DNA of 64,000 nt from Winogradskyella undariae (GTDB lineage Bacteria; Bacteroidota; Bacteroidia; Flavobacteriales; Flavobacteriaceae), in assembly GCF_013285155.1 (NCBI RefSeq), contig NZ_JABTEL010000010.1, positions 62,001 to 126,000 of the forward strand, written 5' to 3'. Below are positions 62,001 to 64,000 of the stretch, one piece after another (the stretch's first letter is position 1; each line of letters begins with the position of its first letter). The translations under genes were made by a program, and so were the position numbers. A model generated the notes under the pieces. The model was not told where the DNA came from and searched no databases. It saw only the letters and a list, made by a program, of their open reading frames with translations.

Positions 62001-63871
62001 TCTCCGCTGTATCCATCTTCAAAATTATAAGCATAATCTGCAACAAGTGCAGGACAAGCCGTTGTAAATTGATTTAAAAGCGACCAATCACTAGTTTCAT
62101 CACCATCACAATGAGATCTTACATAGAAACTATATTCAGTGTCACTCTGTAATCCTTCTAATAAAAATGGTTTTGACGTTGTATTTACTATGGTACCAGA
62201 ACCTAGAGTAAAACCTTCAAGTCCATATTCTATATCCCAACTTTCAGCGTTACCTAAACTGGTCCAATCTACTAATGCTTCAGTAGCATATGTTACGACT
62301 TCAGCATTTATAGGGGCTATACAGTTTGGTGAATCTTCATAAATAAAATCATCAATATAAGTTAACGTATAATAGCCACTTAATTTAAACGCCACATGAT
62401 TTGCAGTACCTGTATAATTTTCGAAATCGATATGAATCTCTCTCCATTGATTACCTCCACCATCATTTATAGTAATACCACGGTAAGGTTCAAATGTTGA
62501 AATATCATCAGGATCTACAATTGTCCCAATATTTAGACTGGTAACTTCTGGCGAATACAACCAAAACGACACACGCTTAGAACTATCAAAATCAGACAAT
62601 TCTGGTGTAATTAAAAAGGCTTCATTATTAGATGACACACGCATACCAACGGAATTATTACCTGTATGTCCTAAACTAACCGTTTTTACATAGTAAACAT
62701 TAGATAATGTAAGTGGATATTTTCGCCAACACCCATCAATACCAGGTTGTGTTGTGGTTTCAAAACCCTGTGTATCATTTACGACTAAAGCATCGCAATC
62801 ATCTGGACTACAAATTTCGCTAAAATAACTAGTTAATGGTATTGTAAAATTTGAATTTGCATAAACAACATCATCTACACAAATAGAACCTAAAGATGAG
62901 GCATTATCTATATTGAAATATGCTAAATTAGTATTATTACCATTTTTAGCATTTACTGATTCTAACAAAAACCCTCCAAGATCTAACCATTCTAGATTAG
63001 GGTTATTAGAAACATCTACAGAAGACACATATAAACCATCGAGTGATAAGTACGCTAAACTACTATTAAAACTGACATCTAACTCTGATATATTATTATC
63101 TGTAACATATAAATTATATAAGTTAAGATTATTTGAAACATCTAAACTCGTTAAATTTAAATTCCGAAGGTATAGAGATCCTAAATTTGGCATATTAGAT
63201 ACATCAATCTCACTTTGATTGGTATACCATAAAGAAATTTGTTCTAATAAATTGTTATTTGAAAAATCTACATTTTCTAAACTATAGCAATACGTTGCAC
63301 TAAATGCTTCTAAGTTAATATTAGCACTAATATCGAGATTTACGATAGGATTAAAATTTAATTTGAGGTCTTTCAGTGCTGTGTTAGCAGACAAATCTAA
63401 ATCGTAAATTGAATTTGCTGAAAGATTTAAAATTTCAAGATTTAAATTTGTGTTTGTGTAGAGCTCTGTAAGATTATTACCATTACAAGCTAACTCTTGT
63501 AGATTGATATTCTGAGAGATATCTAGAACACTCAAGTCATTAGCTACAAGATTAATTATTTGTAAATCTATATTATTAGATAAATCAATTGATGTTAGCC
63601 CATTATTATTACACTGCAATTCTGTAATAGAAACAAAATGTTCTATACCTGTAAGATCAGAGATATCTAACAAACTTAAATTTAAACTTCCTGTGTAAGT
63701 TTCTGCTTCTGTAACCTGAATTTCACCATCTCCATTGGTATCAATAATAGGATTGTGAGTCAATAGAGCGGTTTTAAAATTTACATCAGTGATATTTACA
63801 TCCTGAGAAAAAGATAATTGTGTAACTAAAATACATAAAAGTATTGTAGTAGATAGTTTAAGAAGATTCAT
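56036..63871 (-). CDS. Giant T9SS-exported adhesin: LRR array, eight cleaved-adhesin-like and seven FN3 domains
   Basis: The ATG at 63871 gives 2611 residues with a signal peptide (CILVTQLSFSQ); a TTG ten codons upstream is less likely. The N-terminus has a calcium-type loop (DTNGDGEIQ) and an LRR array (about 60-335; LTSIDLSNN, SLDVSNNLNL units of about 21 residues). From about 350 on, eight jelly-roll modules of the cleaved-adhesin/choice-of-anchor J type, each opening with a Cys-Trp pattern (GCWRKYP, NCWSRLP, HCWTGLL), alternate with seven FN3 domains (each with WEIEYG- or DVEYG-like strands). A T9SS sorting domain (SFRPNPVKNQ to IKVLKE) ends the protein. It is a surface adhesin or polymer-binding protein. 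Confidence 0.9.
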   Translation of the reverse strand: MNLLKLSTTILLCILVTQLSFSQDVNITDVNFKTALLTHNPIIDTNGDGEIQVTEAETYTGSLNLSLLDISDLTGIEHFVSITELQCNNNGLTSIDLSNNIDLQIINLVANDLSVLDISQNINLQELACNGNNLTELYTNTNLNLEILNLSANSIYDLDLSANTALKDLKLNFNPIVNLDISANINLEAFSATYCYSLENVDFSNNNLLEQISLWYTNQSEIDVSNMPNLGSLYLRNLNLTSLDVSNNLNLYNLYVTDNNISELDVSFNSSLAYLSLDGLYVSSVDVSNNPNLEWLDLGGFLLESVNAKNGNNTNLAYFNIDNASSLGSICVDDVVYANSNFTIPLTSYFSEICSPDDCDALVVNDTQGFETTTQPGIDGCWRKYPLTLSNVYYVKTVSLGHTGNNSVGMRVSSNNEAFLITPELSDFDSSKRVSFWLYSPEVTSLNIGTIVDPDDISTFEPYRGITINDGGGNQWREIHIDFENYTGTANHVAFKLSGYYTLTYIDDFIYEDSPNCIAPINAEVVTYATEALVDWTSLGNAESWDIEYGLEGFTLGSGTIVNTTSKPFLLEGLQSDTEYSFYVRSHCDGDETSDWSLLNQFTTACPALVADYAYNFEDGYSGEFYNCWEVTGSVFLTQDGNTLESSYAIKMSNYNEGAVVTPELFEFNSSKRIKFWLKNEDGASNFIVGTLSDQNDLSTLTPYQTISSADMVDGEWQQVIIDFENYTGNDRFVGFKQVQIDNYAEFYIDEFVYQNTPDCLEPETIQLTTITDTTIDLQWSNTNGVTDWEIEYGLLNFELGTGTTLIGSGESTTINNLYPDSAYDIYIRSNCGSGSYSDWFKLQDIHTICGPFSGAYIQEFDDSEFANCWSRLPVVDPEVYNTNIIDVSTQYPLGDSGRNIKFYNYEQNDGLYLISPEFSDLNNGNKRIKFWLHTRYNNANMVVGTMTDPADPSTFTAKETIDYTDMTYRDWKQFTVNFDDYSGSDNYIAFNMQIVDEPVGGTSIIYLDRFEYSDNPSCQIPTDFSNTSISNGNIELSWNDESSATQWEILYGEEGFWFDDGTVIQVNSNPFSVEDLPTGIVYDFYIRSICDTNNISDWSDKITVDIGCGQSYLTGYTYDFNSSTLDECWTAYEFTSNHYTTLFEMVIDNNFGDDGYSAYLEDTSSYSSYGVMLVSPIFTDLSNDKKIEFYISNYDEGLTVGTMSDPEDSSTFEALETVTGGVNPNVWEKRTVYLADYNGTDQFIAFRQRRPNTNAGYQVVIDDFSYSQSVLCNVPTELTLNNINDTSVEISWTAGESDIEYEIEFKIINEYNSEETVVVTSNNYVLENLLEGTEYGIRVRAKCDEEGLYSNWTEVSTFFTTCLPVEAYYFESFEFENAISPCWTKIVETDNTITNIYPVSDFAVNYNGVDRTVYPVTGNQFIKFANSFDNSTDPSDNLLLVSREILDINNEKRVRIHLISRQGTSSLLYNRSSLHIGTMSDPNDSSTFNLVQTITPEEMNEYKGYQVDVVDWKEHTIFFNNYTGNDSYIAIKHGDEFVGSEFFVDDFTFETIPDCTEPLYPIVNDERYDAVDVSWESYENSNPTGWEIEYGFSGFEIGNGTIITSYDSSFTTIPSLLEDTEYDFYIRANCGSTFSNWSVKQSFTTKCGGFEVGYQESFENHPTGFLEHCWTGLLPKVGSSYWDEIAQIKVYDNSAVYTPDARTGEHAIWFLNESNNPLNDAVSEQSILVSPRLIDLDNYKKVSFWMYPISSAYATPTEIIVGTMTDPDDYTTFTAYFTITNAAENEDTWTQYEIDLSNYYLEDEYIGIRQASINERQVILFDDFEYSENSCIIPTDLEATQSDSGEITLTWQDNNTQQAPQNWEIEYGPIDFNIGEGTVVQANSNPFVLDGLNTFSNYEYRVRAYCNVESGYSDWSVPYAFTITCVESAPFYEDFDSYNAYYQNSNSGIPNFCWTRNDRSVSGIYNSEGLVVSPSSSPNVGFVNYYGSDTSPLAGVLISPFLSDLDANKILKIWVRNESTGSTYNQSGIIIGTMTNPLDSETFVPFKTIWAEEIPLFGKEFLIDFATYTGDAHHIAIMHNEENDYSRVMFDDIEYKERPMCLEPINVDFLSVSDTSVTISWENLGSGEAFDVEYGIQGFTQGTGTIVSSTISQIEISGLDIETTYEFYVRTNCGSSGNSEWVGPINATTACNVESVPWVENFDTMDAYGQGILPDCFQNDDVWVSSNTNLSAYQVGDGDTDYLYAIFDEYGIEAYMITPMFNLQAGTTYTLSFKMRKEQGDYSSQSVKIWTGQGNTTDALDNYINYFSEYSYGFYNYYTIETTFTPVVNGDYSFLLDFGYSSIVHTISVDSFSLEGEYEERVEVPSGSAVSYDFDSGYLEGLILEETENTQCRITNDNGADVIMMRGGSDNTAWYNTGNADLNWLENQNFISKVNFEVDATNVSELFMNFDLRQTFLNSNTESVFRVVVNGNELVSFNADNANEYENVEVDLSSYAGADLRVSLQQLGKNNDDKAYLDNLTFGEESTLSVNDYLFSGFSFRPNPVKNQLFLNNTTMIDQISIIDVTGRLLQTEVINNENSTIDMSYLPSAMYFVEVKVGEATRTIKVLKE

Positions 63872-64000
63872 TTGGGGCTGGTTTAAAAAGGGTAAGTTCA
63901 ATTAACTAGGCGGTAATTCTAGAATTCTCAGATTTGTAATTTTTGATAATGCTCTTTATACATGTATTATGATTAGTATTCTATTTTGAATGATTTCAAC

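Noticed and set aside
62913-63218. 101-codon plus-strand open frame antisense to the LRR array
   Set aside because: The open frame reflects the regular repeat on the coding strand; similar antisense frames at 62139 and 52703 were rejected for the same reason.

Overview
The window comes from an AT-rich member of the Bacteroidota, most likely a marine Flavobacteriaceae. The signs are GLPGLI-family and CarboxypepD_reg/TonB-plug proteins, type IX secretion (T9SS) C-terminal sorting domains, the o-succinylbenzoate menaquinone route, TAnnTTTG-type -7 promoter elements, and a general lack of Shine-Dalgarno sequences. I saw no tRNA, rRNA, CRISPR array, transposase or prophage.

Layout. 1-2.4 kb: a minus-strand ArsR-controlled metal/metalloid operon (ArsR, small CPKC redox protein, OsmC, CSCSS permease, ArsF-like lipoprotein cut by the left edge). 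2.5-6.1 kb: holA, then a divergent plus-strand run of an HsdR_N nuclease-like domain, a family 2 glycosyltransferase and an OmpA-type lipoprotein. 6.1-20.1 kb: a vWA/TonB-plug fusion protein, then almost the whole menaquinone pathway on the minus strand (menE, menC, menA, menB, menD, menF and a hotdog thioesterase), with a CPBP protease, an esterase lipoprotein, a metallo-beta-lactamase-fold hydrolase, a CvfB-like S1 protein and a DUF2853 protein among them. 20.2-25.8 kb: a serine hydrolase, a lone receiver protein and a huge multi-PAS histidine kinase. 26.2-33.8 kb: nitronate monooxygenase, RlmI-like methyltransferase, an ECF sigma/anti-sigma/outer-membrane-protein operon, a small outer-membrane protein without a normal start codon, and dnaK. 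34-39.9 kb: a large T9SS-exported multidomain protein, a collagen-like lipoprotein and L-serine dehydratase. 40-43.9 kb: a receptor-like barrel, a GLPGLI protein and a small Cys-containing exported peptide whose leader is frameshifted. 43.9-46 kb: panB and an RluA-type pseudouridine synthase separated by a four-helix-bundle gene bracketed by inverted 8-bp-periodic arrays. 46-51.3 kb: a three-gene membrane/sensor-kinase group, a DUF2891 lipoprotein and ComM/YifB. 51.6-64 kb: a small lipoprotein and two giant T9SS surface proteins.

How it works together. The men genes convert chorismate to demethylmenaquinone; a recognisable menH and the final methyltransferase are not seen here. The surface and secreted proteins (three T9SS cargo proteins, several lipoproteins, the receptor-like barrels) fit a gliding or particle-attached polymer degrader.

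The points most worth a second look are the self-complementary element of about 68 bp that covers the start codon of the vWA gene (8182-8249), the IVS-like four-helix-bundle cassette (44816-45303), the frameshifted exported peptide in the GLPGLI operon (43502-43851), the start-less signal peptide at 31683, and operator-like palindromes in the ArsR and nitronate monooxygenase promoters.
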